DNA of 64,000 nt. It comes from Mammaliicoccus sp. Dog046 (GTDB lineage: Bacteria > Bacillota > Bacilli > Staphylococcales > Staphylococcaceae). Position numbers and translations under genes: made by a program. The stretch lies in assembly GCF_034039665.1 (NCBI RefSeq), contig NZ_CP120131.1, positions 1,784,446-1,848,445 on the forward strand, given 5' to 3'. Within the stretch, counting starts at the first letter, position 1; each line of letters opens with the position of its first letter. Below are positions 1 to 9,650 of this stretch, in pieces. The notes under the pieces are model-generated. The model searched no databases and had not been told where the DNA came from. It saw only the letters and a program-made list of their open reading frames with translations.

Positions 1-1098
1 TATATTAACTGTTGCTAATAAATCAAAAATTGAATCCATAAATGTTAATCCACCACATAAATAAATATCAACATTTTCATCTGTCCAAGATTTCACTTCT
101 TCGTTTGTGATATAACCTTGGGTTTCTTTTAAGTGATATGTCACTTCTACATTATTGTATTTTTCATTTAAAGCATTTATTTCTTTTTTAAATGGCACGT
201 CCGATTCAGTTTCATTAACATGTACGAAATGAATTTCAGTTCCTTTAGCTGCTTCATCTTCCAACATAGCTAACATTGGTGTTACACCTGCACCTGAAGA
301 TAGTAGTAATAATTTTTTATGATCTTCTGATTCTACTTTAAAGTCTCCAGCTGGTGCAGAGATTTCAATTGAATCGCCTACTGAATATTGATCATGTAAA
401 TCATGTGATACTAATCCTTTTTTATCTTCACTACCTTCACGTTTAACGGCAAATCTAAGTTTACCGTCTTCTTGTACAGAATATAAAGAATAGTGACGTA
501 ATGCTAAGTTATCATCATTTGTAGGTTTAATACGTACAGTAATATATTGACCTGCTACAAGTTTAGGTATATCAATGTTGCCTTCTGGTTCAACTTCAAA
601 TGATTTCATCGTTGTACCTTGTTGTTCGATATTTGTAATTTTAAACGATTTGAAATCATCCCATGCTGCTTGTTCGTACATTGCTTTTTCCATTTGTATA
701 AATACGCTCGCAATTTCCCCATACGTTTGTTCCCAAGCATTCATAATGTCATCCGTTGCAGCATCACCTAATACTTCTTTAATTGCTTTCAATAAGAATT
801 CTCCAACGATTGGATAATGTTCTTCTTTAACTTGTAACGCACGGTGTTTATGCGCAATTTGATTCACATTTGGAACAATTGCTTCTAAATGATCGATATG
901 TTTTGCCGCTGCTAATACTGTTTGTGCTAGTGCAGTTTGTTGTTTTCCTTGCTTTTGATTCGTTTTATTAAAAATATCTAAAAGTTCTGGATGTGCTTCA
1001 AACAATCTTTTGTAAAATACACTTGTAATTTCAGTACCATGCTGCTCAAGAACTGGCACAGTTTGTTTAACAATCTCTTTTGTTTCTTCGGTTAACAT
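1..1098 (-). CDS. hmp: Flavohemoprotein (nitric oxide dioxygenase), 3' end beyond window
   Basis: Oxidises nitric oxide to nitrate with O2 and NAD(P)H in the cytoplasm. 366 codons are visible. The N-terminal globin domain begins MLTEETKEIVKQTVPVLEQH. A ferredoxin-reductase-like FAD domain follows (RHYSLYS, the FAD-binding RxYS motif), then an NAD domain (SSGAGVTPMLAML, and YLCGG near the left edge). Family members have about 380-400 residues, so only some 15-30 C-terminal residues lie outside. The start at 1098 has a GGGGG ribosome site just upstream. It is divergent from nsrR and its promoter carries an NsrR-type operator, so nitric oxide induction is expected. Family assignment is seen in the sequence; the reaction is known for the family. 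Confidence 0.95.
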   Translation of the reverse strand, partial: MLTEETKEIVKQTVPVLEQHGTEITSVFYKRLFEAHPELLDIFNKTNQKQGKQQTALAQTVLAAAKHIDHLEAIVPNVNQIAHKHRALQVKEEHYPIVGEFLLKAIKEVLGDAATDDIMNAWEQTYGEIASVFIQMEKAMYEQAAWDDFKSFKITNIEQQGTTMKSFEVEPEGNIDIPKLVAGQYITVRIKPTNDDNLALRHYSLYSVQEDGKLRFAVKREGSEDKKGLVSHDLHDQYSVGDSIEISAPAGDFKVESEDHKKLLLLSSGAGVTPMLAMLEDEAAKGTEIHFVHVNETESDVPFKKEINALNEKYNNVEVTYHLKETQGYITNEEVKSWTDENVDIYLCGGLTFMDSIFDLLATVNI

Positions 1099-1112
1099 AT
1101 TAATCCCCCATA

Positions 1113-1137
1113 AAAGATATATTTTAAATACATCTTT
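1113..1137. promoter_or_regulatory. NsrR operator over the hmp transcription start
   Basis: Two 12-bp arms, 1113-1124 and 1126-1137, are inverted repeats with 11 of 12 matches around one central base. The right arm read on the minus strand is AAAGATGTATTT. This matches the known NsrR site pattern of AAGATGYATTT arms separated by one base. It covers the predicted hmp start point. Confidence 0.8.
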
Positions 1138-1138
1138 A

Positions 1139-1167
1139 ATTGTAAGTATATTCACAATGTTTTTCAA
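1139..1167 (-). promoter_or_regulatory. hmp promoter
   Basis: On the minus strand, TTGAAA (1167-1162) and TACAAT (1144-1139) are separated by 17 bases, a good housekeeping promoter. The start point would fall near 1132, inside the NsrR operator, which fits repression by promoter occlusion. Confidence 0.7.
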
Positions 1168-1222
1168 TAGATTATCCAAATGTTTACAAAGTCGTCAATA
1201 TTTAATTTGATAAATTGAATGA

Positions 1223-1252
1223 TTGTTTTTTACTACGTTAATTCAGTATACT
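1223..1252 (+). promoter_or_regulatory. Candidate nsrR promoter
   Basis: TTGTTT (1223-1228) and TATACT (1247-1252) are 18 bases apart and lie shortly before the AAAGGAGG ribosome site at 1262-1269. The -35 box is imperfect. No second NsrR palindrome is visible here. Confidence 0.4.
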
Positions 1253-1277
1253 TAATATATTAAAGGAGGCTAAACTT

Positions 1278-1709
1278 ATGAAGCTCACACAATACACCGA
1301 TTATTCATTACGTGTCCTCATCTATTTAGCACAGCAAAATAATCAAACCCAAATAGAAGAAATAGCAAAGTTTTATGGTATTTCTAAAAATCATCTCACT
1401 AAAGTTGTTCATCAACTTGTAAAACTTGGTTACTTAAAATCAATTCGAGGTCGAAACGGCGGTATACGATTGGACCAATCCCCTGCTGATATCAATATAG
1501 GAAAGCTTGTACGGCAAACTGAAGATCATTTTGAACTTGTTGAATGTTTCAACATGGAAACCAATACTTGCCCCATTGCGTTTAATTGTGGTCTTAAAGG
1601 TGCACTGAATCATGCGTTGAATGAATACCTTCTTACTTTAGATCAATATTATTTAATCGATATTATCCCTAAATCCCCACTAAATGACACTAATTACAAT
1701 CTTGGATGA
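1278..1709 (+). CDS. nsrR: Rrf2-family nitric-oxide-sensing repressor NsrR
   Basis: 143-residue Rrf2 regulator. A winged helix begins MKLTQYTDYSLRVLIYLAQQ, with the recognition-helix region ISKNHLTKVVHQL and the wing RGRNGGIRL. Three cysteines in the pattern C-x7-C-x5-C (ECFNMETNTCPIAFNCG) match the Fe-S ligands of NsrR. NsrR represses NO-detoxification genes and is released when NO attacks the cluster. The divergent hmp gene and the NsrR-type palindrome in its promoter support NsrR rather than IscR or CymR. The ribosome site AAAGGAGG is 8 bases upstream of the ATG. S. aureus is not known to carry NsrR, so this gene helps separate the organism from that species. Confidence 0.88.
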   Translation: MKLTQYTDYSLRVLIYLAQQNNQTQIEEIAKFYGISKNHLTKVVHQLVKLGYLKSIRGRNGGIRLDQSPADINIGKLVRQTEDHFELVECFNMETNTCPIAFNCGLKGALNHALNEYLLTLDQYYLIDIIPKSPLNDTNYNLG

Positions 1710-1832
1710 GCATAATCAGTCTTAAGGTCGATGTAAATGTGACAAGATATTGATAATATTTTAATTAATAAGGAATTGACGTCAAAGTCATGTTATTCTT
1801 TCCTTATACAAACAACAAAGGAGTACATAATT

Positions 1833-2738
1833 ATGATGAATAAAATAATGCAGTCTCTTACTGTACTAGGTGTTTCTGCATCATTAGTTACACCTTCATT
1901 AACAGCACATGCAACCGGGAATAGTCTTCCACAAATTAAAGGCGTTGAGGGTGACGTCGTTGAAAAAGGCGCAGACTATGATTTATTAAAGGGAATTAAA
2001 GCATACGATAAAGAAGATGGCGATTTAACAAATAAAATTAAAGTAACTGGCGATGTTGATACATCTAAATTAGGTAAATATAAAGTGCAATATAAAGTTA
2101 CTGATTCAGATGGCGCTTATCGTACTAAATGGCACTATGTATATGTAGTGAAAGATGGTGCTTTAGATGGTACTAAAGACAAAAAAGACGCTAAAGACTC
2201 AGATAAAAAAGAAAAAGCAGAAGTAGCAGACAATAAAAAAACGTCTACTAAAAATTTAGATTCAAATATGCCACTTATTACGGTACCTACTAAAGATTTA
2301 GTATACCAAGGCGATAGCTTCGACCCTATGAAAGGTGTTAAAGCATTAGACAAGAAAGATGGCGACATTACTGATAAAGTAACTGTTAAAGGTGATATTG
2401 ATACATCTAAGACAGGTTTACAATATATTACTTATCACGTTAAAGATTCAGATGGTTACTACTACACTTACAAACGTGGTGTATATGTAAATGACGCTGA
2501 TTTAGCTCCTAAACCAGAATTATCAGGTGTTAAAGATGTAACAATTTCTAAAGGTGAATCATTCGATTTATTAAAAGATATTAAAGCTAAAGATAATTCA
2601 GGAAAAGATTTAACAAAAGACATCGTTACAAGCGGTGACGTTAATACTAAAAAAGCTGGTAAATATAAAGTCGGTTATGCAGTATCAGATGCTGATGGAC
2701 ATATTGCAGCTCAAGGTAGAACGATAACAGTTAAATAA
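1833..2738 (+). CDS. Secreted protein with three DUF5011 (Ig-like) repeats
   Basis: 301 residues. A signal peptide (MMNKIMQSLTVLGVSASLV, cleavage likely after TAHA) is followed by three DUF5011-type beta-sandwich repeats of about 75 residues. The repeats share the phrases KGxDxDLLKGIKAxDKEDGD and GKYKVxYxVxDxDG. A lysine-rich charged linker separates the first two. There is no LPXTG or membrane anchor, so it is probably released or loosely wall-associated. I chose the ATG at 1833 because AAAGGAG lies 9 bases before it; an upstream TTG at 1776 would hide the signal peptide. Function is unknown. DUF5011 domains are common spacer or adhesion modules in Gram-positive surface proteins. Confidence 0.75.
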   Translation: MMNKIMQSLTVLGVSASLVTPSLTAHATGNSLPQIKGVEGDVVEKGADYDLLKGIKAYDKEDGDLTNKIKVTGDVDTSKLGKYKVQYKVTDSDGAYRTKWHYVYVVKDGALDGTKDKKDAKDSDKKEKAEVADNKKTSTKNLDSNMPLITVPTKDLVYQGDSFDPMKGVKALDKKDGDITDKVTVKGDIDTSKTGLQYITYHVKDSDGYYYTYKRGVYVNDADLAPKPELSGVKDVTISKGESFDLLKDIKAKDNSGKDLTKDIVTSGDVNTKKAGKYKVGYAVSDADGHIAAQGRTITVK

Positions 2739-2754
2739 CTCCCCTCTTTTTAAA

Positions 2755-2798
2755 AGCAACATACATTCATTTAGAAAATGATGTATGTTGTTTTTTAT
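2755..2798 (+). terminator. Terminator of the DUF5011 gene
   Basis: The stem CAACATACAT (2757-2766) pairs with ATGTATGTTG (2781-2790) and is followed by a T run. It lies 17 bases after the stop. Confidence 0.8.
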
Positions 2799-3074
2799 TT
2801 TTGTTTATACTTATATTTCTACTATTCGAAAAATACTGATAAATATTGGATTTTTTCAATTAATTGATTGTTTTAATCGCATTTATATGTATTTAAAAAT
2901 GTACACAAAAATTTAACATTTAGACAAAAAGGCGTCATATCAAAGCAATTTAAATACTTTTTTAATTAATAACGCTTACAGTTCAATAAATAGTCTTGTA
3001 AATATGTTTAAATCCTTTAAAATTAAGGTCTAGCCATATATATAGGTATATAGAAATAGTGGGAGGTAAAAAAC
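2799..3074 (+). other. Spacer upstream of qoxA
   Basis: The qox promoter should lie here. The spacer is AT-rich, with a TATATATAGGTATATAG stretch near 3036-3053. I see no confident -35/-10 pair and no clear Rex or other operator. The GGGAGG ribosome site is at about 3060-3066. Confidence 0.4.
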
Positions 3075-4178
3075 GTGGCAAAGTTAAAGTCAATACTTCT
3101 CATGTCAACTCTAGGTTTATTGCTTAGTGGTTGTTCAAATTTAGAAGTATTAAATCCTAAGGGACCGATGGCAGAAGATCAACATTTCTTAATTATTTTC
3201 TCAATTATAATGATGGTTTTCATCGTCGTAGTGGTCTTAATTTTGTTTTTAATATTTATTGCTAAATATAGAAAAAACAAAAACGAAACATCAGGTACAA
3301 TGCATCACAACTTCGTATTAGAAGCAGTTTGGTTTATTATTCCTGTTATTATTTTAGTGGCGTTAGCTATTCCAACCGTTAAATCGCTCTACTCGTATGA
3401 AGAAGCACCGAAATCAGATGAAGATCCGGTAGTTATTTATGCGACAAGTGCAGGATTTAAATGGTTCTTTAGTTATCCAGACGAAAAAATAGAAACAGTG
3501 AATCATGTAACTATTCCAGAAGGTAGACCAGTCGTATTCAAACTTCAATCTATGGATACAATGACAAGTTTTTGGGTTCCTCAATTAGGTGGTCAAAAAT
3601 ATGCCATGACAAGCATGACTATGGATTGGACGTTAAAAGCCAATGAAACTGGTACGTTTAAAGGTAGAAATTCAAACTTTAATGGTGAAGGTTTCTCTAG
3701 ACAAACTTTCAATGTTAACTCAGTAAGTTCTAAAGACTACGATGCTTGGGTTTCTAAATCTCAAAAACGTAAAACATTAGATCAAGATACATTTGATCGT
3801 CAATTATTACCAACAACTAAGAATAAGGAACTTACATATAGCGGAACACATTTAGCATTTGTTGATGCTGCTGCAGATCCAGAATATATCTTCCATGCAT
3901 ATAAACGTTTCCGTTACGTACCAAAAGATCCTAACTTCTATGATGAAAGTAAAGGCGTAACTACAAAACCTGTACTGCCAGGACGTAAAGTTACAGTTAC
4001 AAACCCTAACTATGAGCGTCATGGTATGAAACCTATGATTCTTAAAAACAATGAGAAATATGATAGTGAATTCAAGAAAAAAGAAGACCATCATATGGAT
4101 GAAATGGAAAAAATACAAGATGATGCTAAATCTAAAGAAGAAAAAGCTTCTGATAAAAACCATGGAGGTGACAAATAA
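3075..4178 (+). CDS. qoxA: Quinol oxidase subunit II
   Basis: 367-residue lipoprotein subunit of the aa3/bo-type menaquinol oxidase, the terminal respiratory enzyme. An N-terminal lipobox (LLLSGCSN, Cys near residue 20) is followed by two membrane helices (about 40-65 and 83-105) and an extracellular cupredoxin-like COX2 domain. As in quinol oxidases, the Cu-A ligands are missing. The C-terminal tail is long, charged and Lys/Glu-rich ([12 protein letters not shown]). The start is GTG at 3075, preceded by GGGAGG. The stop overlaps the qoxB start by one base (TAATG), so translation is probably coupled. Confidence 0.95.
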   Translation: MAKLKSILLMSTLGLLLSGCSNLEVLNPKGPMAEDQHFLIIFSIIMMVFIVVVVLILFLIFIAKYRKNKNETSGTMHHNFVLEAVWFIIPVIILVALAIPTVKSLYSYEEAPKSDEDPVVIYATSAGFKWFFSYPDEKIETVNHVTIPEGRPVVFKLQSMDTMTSFWVPQLGGQKYAMTSMTMDWTLKANETGTFKGRNSNFNGEGFSRQTFNVNSVSSKDYDAWVSKSQKRKTLDQDTFDRQLLPTTKNKELTYSGTHLAFVDAAADPEYIFHAYKRFRYVPKDPNFYDESKGVTTKPVLPGRKVTVTNPNYERHGMKPMILKNNEKYDSEFKKKEDHHMDEMEKIQDDAKSKEEKASDKNHGGDK

Positions 4179-6166
4179 TGAATTTTCCATGGCATGAGTT
4201 TCTCTTACAAAATGACTGGATGATTACAATGGCACAAATCACGCTAGTTATAGCGGGTATTGCTGTCGTTGGAGGTTTAACTTACTTTAAAAAATGGAAA
4301 TGGTTGTACTCTGAATGGTTAACTTCAGTTGACCATAAAAAAATCGGTGTAATGTACATCGTATGTGCAATCATCATGTTTTTCCGTGGTGGTTTAGATG
4401 CATTATTAATTCGTTTACAATTAATGGTGCCAAATAATGAATTCTTAGAGTCTCAACATTATAATGAAATTTTCACTACACACGGCGTTATTATGATTAT
4501 GTTTATGGCAATGCCATTTATCATTGGTTTAATGAACGTTGTTGTACCATTACAAATTGGTGCAAGAGACGTTGCGTTCCCAATGCTTAACAACTTAAGT
4601 TTCTGGTTGTTCGCTGCCGGAATGGGATTATTCAATATCTCATTTGTAATTGGTGGATCACCAGCAGCAGGTTGGACAAACTATGCACCATTAGCAACTG
4701 ATTTCAGTCCAGGTACTGGTATTAACTACTACCTAGTTTCACTTCAGATTGCTGGTATTGGTACATTAGCAACAGGGATTAACTTCTTTGTTACTATTTT
4801 AAAATTACGTACTAAATCAATGAAATTTATGCAAATCCCAATGTTCTCTATGACAACATTAATTACGTCATTATTAATCATTTTAGCTTTCCCTATTTTA
4901 ACTGTCGCACTTGCTTTAATGACATTCGACCGTTTAATGGGTACAAACTTCTATGAAATTGCTAATGGCGGTATGCCAATGTTATGGGCGAACTTCTTCT
5001 GGGTATGGGGTCACCCTGAAGTTTATATTCTGGTATTACCTGCTTTCGGTATTTACTCAGAAATTATCCCTACGTTTGCAAGAAAGAGATTATTCGGTCA
5101 TCAAAGTATGGTCTGGGCAATCTGTGGTATTGCATTCTTAAGCTTTATCGTTTGGGTTCACCATTTCTTCACTATGGGTAATGGTGCATTAGTTAACTCA
5201 TTCTTCTCAATTACAACAATGTTAATTGCAGTACCAACCGGTGTTAAAATATTCAACTGGCTATTCACCTTGCATAAAGGTCGAATCACATTTGAATCAC
5301 CTATGTTGTTCTCATTAGCATTTATTCCTAACTTTACATTAGGTGGAGTAACTGGTGTTATGCTTGCAATGGCATCAGCCGATTATCAATACCACAACAC
5401 ATATTTCTTAGTGGCGCATTTCCACTATGTAATTATTGCAGGTGTTGTATTCGCATGTTTCGCAGGTTTAATATTCTGGTATCCAAAAATGTTTGGTTAT
5501 AAATTAAATGAAAAAATCAATCAGTGGTTATTCTGGACATTCGTATTAGGATTTAACGTATGTTTCTTACCTCAATTTATTTTAGGTTTAGATGGTATGC
5601 CACGTCGTTTATACAAATATGTACCTCAAGATGGATGGTTTTCATTAAACTTCATCTCAACAATCGGTGCATTCTTAATGGGTATTGGTTTCTTAGCACT
5701 TGTTTGGAACGTCGTTTACAGCTTCCTTAAAGCTAAACGTGAATCTACAGGTGACAACTGGAATGGCTTAGGTAGAACTTTAGAGTGGGCAACTGCATCA
5801 GCAATGCCACCTCATTACAACTTTGCTATTACACCAGAATGGTATGATACAGAAACATTTGTAGATATGAAGAAAAATGGTAAACACTATCTTGATAATC
5901 AAGATTATAAAGATATTCATATGCCAAACAATACTCATATCGGTTTCTGGTTCGCAGTATTTATTATGTTCGCAGGTTTCTTCGTAATATTTGAAACTTA
6001 CGTTCCAGCAATTATCTTCGGTATTGGTGTTCTTGTTTGTATGTTCTGGAGAAGTTTCGAGAACGATCACGGTTACCATATCCACGCTGAAGAACTGAAA
6101 GAAAACGAAGCTAAATTACGTGAATTACGTGAACAAGAAGAAAAGGAGGACAATAAAGATGAGTAA
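4178..6166 (+). CDS. qoxB: Quinol oxidase subunit I (catalytic haem-copper subunit)
   Basis: 662-residue polytopic membrane protein that reduces O2 to water and pumps protons. Haem-copper oxidase signatures are intact: the haem a histidine in [15 protein letters not shown], the Cu-B His and cross-linked Tyr in [14 protein letters not shown], the Cu-B pair in [10 protein letters not shown], and haem ligands in [11 protein letters not shown]. It has about 14-15 hydrophobic segments and a charged C-terminal tail. The end overlaps qoxC by 8 bases. It is the second gene of qoxABCD and is fed by menaquinone from the men genes near 48-54 kb. Confidence 0.97.
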   Translation: MNFPWHEFLLQNDWMITMAQITLVIAGIAVVGGLTYFKKWKWLYSEWLTSVDHKKIGVMYIVCAIIMFFRGGLDALLIRLQLMVPNNEFLESQHYNEIFTTHGVIMIMFMAMPFIIGLMNVVVPLQIGARDVAFPMLNNLSFWLFAAGMGLFNISFVIGGSPAAGWTNYAPLATDFSPGTGINYYLVSLQIAGIGTLATGINFFVTILKLRTKSMKFMQIPMFSMTTLITSLLIILAFPILTVALALMTFDRLMGTNFYEIANGGMPMLWANFFWVWGHPEVYILVLPAFGIYSEIIPTFARKRLFGHQSMVWAICGIAFLSFIVWVHHFFTMGNGALVNSFFSITTMLIAVPTGVKIFNWLFTLHKGRITFESPMLFSLAFIPNFTLGGVTGVMLAMASADYQYHNTYFLVAHFHYVIIAGVVFACFAGLIFWYPKMFGYKLNEKINQWLFWTFVLGFNVCFLPQFILGLDGMPRRLYKYVPQDGWFSLNFISTIGAFLMGIGFLALVWNVVYSFLKAKRESTGDNWNGLGRTLEWATASAMPPHYNFAITPEWYDTETFVDMKKNGKHYLDNQDYKDIHMPNNTHIGFWFAVFIMFAGFFVIFETYVPAIIFGIGVLVCMFWRSFENDHGYHIHAEELKENEAKLRELREQEEKEDNKDE

Positions 6167-6767
6167 TGAACAACACCAAACAATTGATACTGTTAATGAA
6201 ACAGGACAATTAAATAAACTCGGATTTTGGATCTTTCTTACAGCTGAAGTTGCGTTATTCGGTACGTTATTTGCTACGTTCTTAGTATTACAAAAAAGTG
6301 GTTCATACGGTGGCTTTGAAACACCAGAATTATTTGAACTTCCATTAGTTATGATCATGACGTTCCTACTTTTAGTAAGTAGTTACACTTGTGGTATCGC
6401 AGTTTATTATATGCGTAAACAAAATGTTAAATTAATGATGATTTGGATGATTATTACCTTACTATTAGGTGCTGGATTCGTTGGATTTGAGCTTTTCGAA
6501 TTTACACACTATGTACATGAAGGCGTAACAGCTCAATTAGGTTCATTCTGGTCTGGATTCTTCATCCTATTAGGTACTCACGGACTTCACGTTACTGTAG
6601 GTATCTTCTGGATAAGTGGTATATTAATTCAAATCCTTAGACGTGGATTAACTGAATATAATGCACCAAAAGTATTTATCGGAAGTTTATATTGGCATTT
6701 CTTAGATGTTGTATGGATCTTTATCTTTACACTAGTTTATCTTGTAGGGATGGTGAGTGGATCATGA
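6159..6767 (+). CDS. qoxC: Quinol oxidase subunit III
   Basis: 202 residues, five membrane helices, COX3/CyoC family ([33 protein letters not shown]). The start at 6159 follows AAAAGGAGG with good spacing. A longer reading frame from 6120 would lack a ribosome site and overlap qoxB more. Its length matches staphylococcal QoxC. The last bases overlap qoxD (ATGA). Confidence 0.95.
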   Translation: MSNEQHQTIDTVNETGQLNKLGFWIFLTAEVALFGTLFATFLVLQKSGSYGGFETPELFELPLVMIMTFLLLVSSYTCGIAVYYMRKQNVKLMMIWMIITLLLGAGFVGFELFEFTHYVHEGVTAQLGSFWSGFFILLGTHGLHVTVGIFWISGILIQILRRGLTEYNAPKVFIGSLYWHFLDVVWIFIFTLVYLVGMVSGS

Positions 6768-7057
6768 GTAAAACAGTCATTTCACATACAGTCGGATTAA
6801 TATTTTCAATTGTACTAACATTGTTAGCTGTTTATGTAATGTTATACACTGGCATGTCTCTTCAAGTTAGAACATCAATTATTATTGGATTTGCTTTTGT
6901 ACAAGCATTAGTTCAATTATTAATGTTCATGCATGTTACAGAAGGACCGGACGGCCGTGCAGTAGCCTTTAAAGTATTCTTCGCAGTAGTAATTACTTTA
7001 TTAGTAATTATAGGTACTTATTGGGTTATGGTTGGCGGTCACGCTGCTCACATGTAA
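6764..7057 (+). CDS. qoxD: Quinol oxidase subunit IV
   Basis: 97 residues with three hydrophobic helices, CyoD/QoxD family, an assembly or stabilising subunit. It starts at 6764 within the qoxC stop (ATGA overlap). GGGATGGTGAG is the nearby ribosome site. It is the last gene of the operon, followed by a strong terminator. Confidence 0.93.
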   Translation: MSKTVISHTVGLIFSIVLTLLAVYVMLYTGMSLQVRTSIIIGFAFVQALVQLLMFMHVTEGPDGRAVAFKVFFAVVITLLVIIGTYWVMVGGHAAHM

Positions 7058-7073
7058 TATATCTATATATAAA

Positions 7074-7111
7074 GAAGAAGCCGAGACTTTAAGTCTCGGC
7101 TTCTTTTTGTT
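7074..7111 (+). terminator. qox operon terminator
   Basis: AGAAGCCGAGACTT (about 7077-7090) pairs perfectly with AAGTCTCGGCTTCT (7091-7104), followed by TTTTT. Confidence 0.92.
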
Positions 7112-7156
7112 TGTTCTGAATAACCAATAAATATACTATAGAACAGCTTTAAATAC

Positions 7157-7192
7157 GCTAACGAGATTGTCTCCTAAAACTATCTCGTTAGC
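7157..7192. repeat. Dispersed palindrome, CTAACGAGAT family
   Basis: Perfect 11-bp arms GCTAACGAGAT and ATCTCGTTAGC around 14 bases. The same palindrome recurs several times in the 28.9-29.3 kb array. It sits in the spacer after qoxD. Confidence 0.7.
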
Positions 7193-7235
7193 CACATACC
7201 TAAATCATTTTTTGCGCTGACGCCTTAGGGAAAAG

Positions 7236-7384
7236 TATGAGTGAGATACTACAGGCTCGAACTATACCCTAGGCACGCACGAACAAAATCGTAGATTATA
7301 AAAATAACATCTCATTATATGCTGAATAAATCAGTAAAATGAGATGTTATTTATTTTGAGTTAGGATTTATGTCCCAGACTCTT
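7236..7384. repeat. ~150-bp interspersed repeat, copy 1
   Basis: Nearly the same sequence recurs in the same orientation at 9965-10117. Shared landmarks are TACAGGCTCGAAC, GCACGAACAAAATCGTAGAT, a hairpin (AATAACATCTCATT with AATGAGATGTTATT) and ATGTCCCAGACTCTT at the right end. The hairpin lies just downstream of the leftward AlaX gene and could end its transcript. The rest of the 7111-7411 spacer holds nothing else I can name. Confidence 0.8.
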
Positions 7385-7411
7385 AAATATTGGCTACTTT
7401 CTATCTTTAAT

Positions 7412-8137
7412 TTAAGTGATAACAACTTTAATGCGTTTCTTTAGTCGCCCTTTGCTTTTTAATTGTTCTATTTGAAAAGAACCTATTTCTTTAATATTTG
7501 ATACATGCGTTCCAGCACAAGCTTGTTTGTCTACCCCTTCAATTTCAATTAATCTTATATTGTTAATTTGTTCTGGAATTAAATTTGTATAAGTTCTTAT
7601 TAATTCATTATTCTTCTCAAGATCTTTACGTTTAACATATTTGATGTTTACTGGAGATTCATGTGTAATTAGCTCTTCTATTTTATTATTCAATTTTTCT
7701 TTATTTAATTCATCCGGTAAACAGTCTTCTGAAAAAGTTACTTCTAGACGTGCATAGCCTTTTTCAATTTGGCTACTAGTTGCCAAAGCCCCATATGTTA
7801 AGTACAAATAGCCAGATATTAAATGTAATAACGTATGATAACGCATATTTTTATACCTATGTTCCCAATCTATATGCATAGTTACTGTCCTTATATCAGT
7901 GGGTAAGGGAGTACTTAACCTATAAATATATTGTTGATTTTGATCTAATTCTATATTTTCAATTACATAATGATTCCCATTATGTTCAATGTACCCAATA
8001 TCTTTAGGTTGACCACCCCCTCCAGGATAAAAAATCGTTTTGTCTATACAGATACTTCTCCTGTCTTCACTTATAGAATTTATATTAATAATACAGTTAT
8101 TTTTATAACTATCTAATAAATATAGTTCTTCATTCAT
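7412..8137 (-). CDS. AlaX-like alanyl-tRNA editing protein
   Basis: 241 residues, stand-alone tRNA-editing domain related to the AlaRS/ThrRS second additional domain. Both zinc-site motifs are present: HTLLH (HxxxH, near residue 100) and CAGTH (CxxxH, near residue 207). The N-terminal half has the AlaRS-C-like FYPGGGGQPKDIG motif. Family members hydrolyse Ser-tRNA(Ala) or Gly-tRNA(Ala). The length fits the medium AlaX class. GAAGGG precedes the ATG. It lies 27 bases downstream of the threonine-aldolase-like gene and is presumably co-transcribed from the MarR-controlled promoter. The substrate in this setting is unknown; a non-proteinogenic hydroxy-amino acid is possible. Confidence 0.85.
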   Translation of the reverse strand: MNEELYLLDSYKNNCIININSISEDRRSICIDKTIFYPGGGGQPKDIGYIEHNGNHYVIENIELDQNQQYIYRLSTPLPTDIRTVTMHIDWEHRYKNMRYHTLLHLISGYLYLTYGALATSSQIEKGYARLEVTFSEDCLPDELNKEKLNNKIEELITHESPVNIKYVKRKDLEKNNELIRTYTNLIPEQINNIRLIEIEGVDKQACAGTHVSNIKEIGSFQIEQLKSKGRLKKRIKVVIT

Positions 8138-8164
8138 TTATATCCCTTCTTTTTAAAATTATTT

Positions 8165-9190
8165 TTACAATAAATCTATTAAAAAGTCCACATTTTCTTC
8201 TTTAGTTGCCCAGCTAGTAGCAAAACGGATAACTGTATGTTCCTCATCATACTTTTCCCAAAAAGAAAATTTAATTTTTTCTTCTAATTCTTGCAATTTA
8301 CTATTATTAACAACAATAAATTGCTGATTTGTAGGAGAATCGTAATAAAGCTTATACCCTTTTTGTAATAATGATTTTTTTATTTTTAATGACATATCTA
8401 CTGCATGTCGACTAATTTCAAAGTATAGATTATTATTGAACAATTCTAGAAATTGAATACTAACTAATCTACTTTTAGCTAAAAGAGCACCATGTTGTTT
8501 TATCAATGTTGTAAAATGACTTGGTTCATTTTTATTAGTAAATACAACAGCTTCTCCACATAAAGCGCCAATTTTCGTTCCACCAATGTAAAAAATATCA
8601 CTATATTTAGCAATATCTTTTATAGTCAATTCACTTTCATAACTTGCTAAACCATAACCTAAACGTGCTCCATCTATATATAATGGTAAATCATGTTTTT
8701 TACATATATTAGATATCGTTATCAATTCTTCTCGACTGTATAATGTACCGTATTCTGTTGGAAAAGAAATATAAACCATACCTGGAAAAACCATATGTCT
8801 GTAATTTTTATCGTTATAAAAATCTCTTACTAGATTATCAATATCTATAGCTGTAATTTTCCCCTCATTAGAAGGTATGCTTAATATCTTATGACCCGTA
8901 TATTCAATGGCACCTGCTTCATGTGTACTGATATGGCCTGTGTCTGCAGCAATAACACCTTCATATGGCTTCAAGATAGAATTAATAACAACTTGATTCG
9001 TCTGTGTACCTCCTACTAAAAATTTAACTGTAGCTTCAGGACAATCAATTACATTTTTAATTTTTTCTTTTGCTCTAACAGTAAAATTATCCATACCATA
9101 TCCAGACTCTTGTATCATATTTGTTTTTACTAATTGTGCTAACACATTAGTATGTGCTCCTTCAAGATAATCATTTTCAAATGAAATCAT
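8165..9190 (-). CDS. Threonine-aldolase-like PLP enzyme
   Basis: 341 residues, fold-type I PLP enzyme of the beta-eliminating lyase/low-specificity L-threonine aldolase family. Visible features are EAGAIEYTGHKI near residue 90, LPLYIDGARLGYG with the PLP-contacting Asp and Arg (about 170-182), and the Schiff-base lysine in YIGGTKIGALCGE near residue 206. It would cleave threonine or another beta-hydroxy-amino acid to glycine plus an aldehyde. The ATG directly follows the marR stop codon, with GGAGG inside the end of marR. Pairing with AlaX suggests both act on related hydroxy-amino-acid substrates; that is inference. Confidence 0.85.
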   Translation of the reverse strand: MISFENDYLEGAHTNVLAQLVKTNMIQESGYGMDNFTVRAKEKIKNVIDCPEATVKFLVGGTQTNQVVINSILKPYEGVIAADTGHISTHEAGAIEYTGHKILSIPSNEGKITAIDIDNLVRDFYNDKNYRHMVFPGMVYISFPTEYGTLYSREELITISNICKKHDLPLYIDGARLGYGLASYESELTIKDIAKYSDIFYIGGTKIGALCGEAVVFTNKNEPSHFTTLIKQHGALLAKSRLVSIQFLELFNNNLYFEISRHAVDMSLKIKKSLLQKGYKLYYDSPTNQQFIVVNNSKLQELEEKIKFSFWEKYDEEHTVIRFATSWATKEENVDFLIDLL

Positions 9191-9634
9191 CTATCTTTCC
9201 TCCAGTTCATTAGTAACAACTTTATTTAAAATACTTTCTATAGATACCATTGATCTTTTTAGTTCTTGAATTTCAGAATTTTTTAGAGGTTTTAAAAGGT
9301 CGACTACTTTTCTATCAGATTCTATTTCCACATACTTATTTAGTTCTTCTCCATCATCAGTAAGAAATAAATGATAAACTCTATTATCGTCTTCATTTTT
9401 TTCCTTATATATGAGTTGATTGTTAATAAGTTTACTTAGAATACGACTTAAATATCCCTTATCAATCTTTAAATACTTGCATAGATAATTCCCAGTGATT
9501 CCTTTATTCCTTCCAATTTCACCTAAAGTTCTCATTTCAAGTAGTGAATAGTCTAATTCAAATACACTTTCGTCAAATACACCTAACACACGTGTATAAA
9601 ATCTATTAAATCTCCTAATATCATTAACTTCCAT
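9191..9634 (-). CDS. MarR-family transcriptional regulator
   Basis: 147 residues. Winged-helix DNA-binding domain with ITGNYLCKYLKIDKGYLSRI as helix-turn-helix (about 46-66) and a wing ending in EDDNRVYHLFLTDDGEEL, typical of MarR. It is first in the leftward three-gene module. GGAGG lies 8 bases before the ATG. Two matching inverted repeats in its own promoter suggest autorepression with the two enzymes. The ligand is unknown. Confidence 0.88.
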   Translation of the reverse strand: MEVNDIRRFNRFYTRVLGVFDESVFELDYSLLEMRTLGEIGRNKGITGNYLCKYLKIDKGYLSRILSKLINNQLIYKEKNEDDNRVYHLFLTDDGEELNKYVEIESDRKVVDLLKPLKNSEIQELKRSMVSIESILNKVVTNELEER

Positions 9635-9650
9635 ATTACATACCTCCTAA

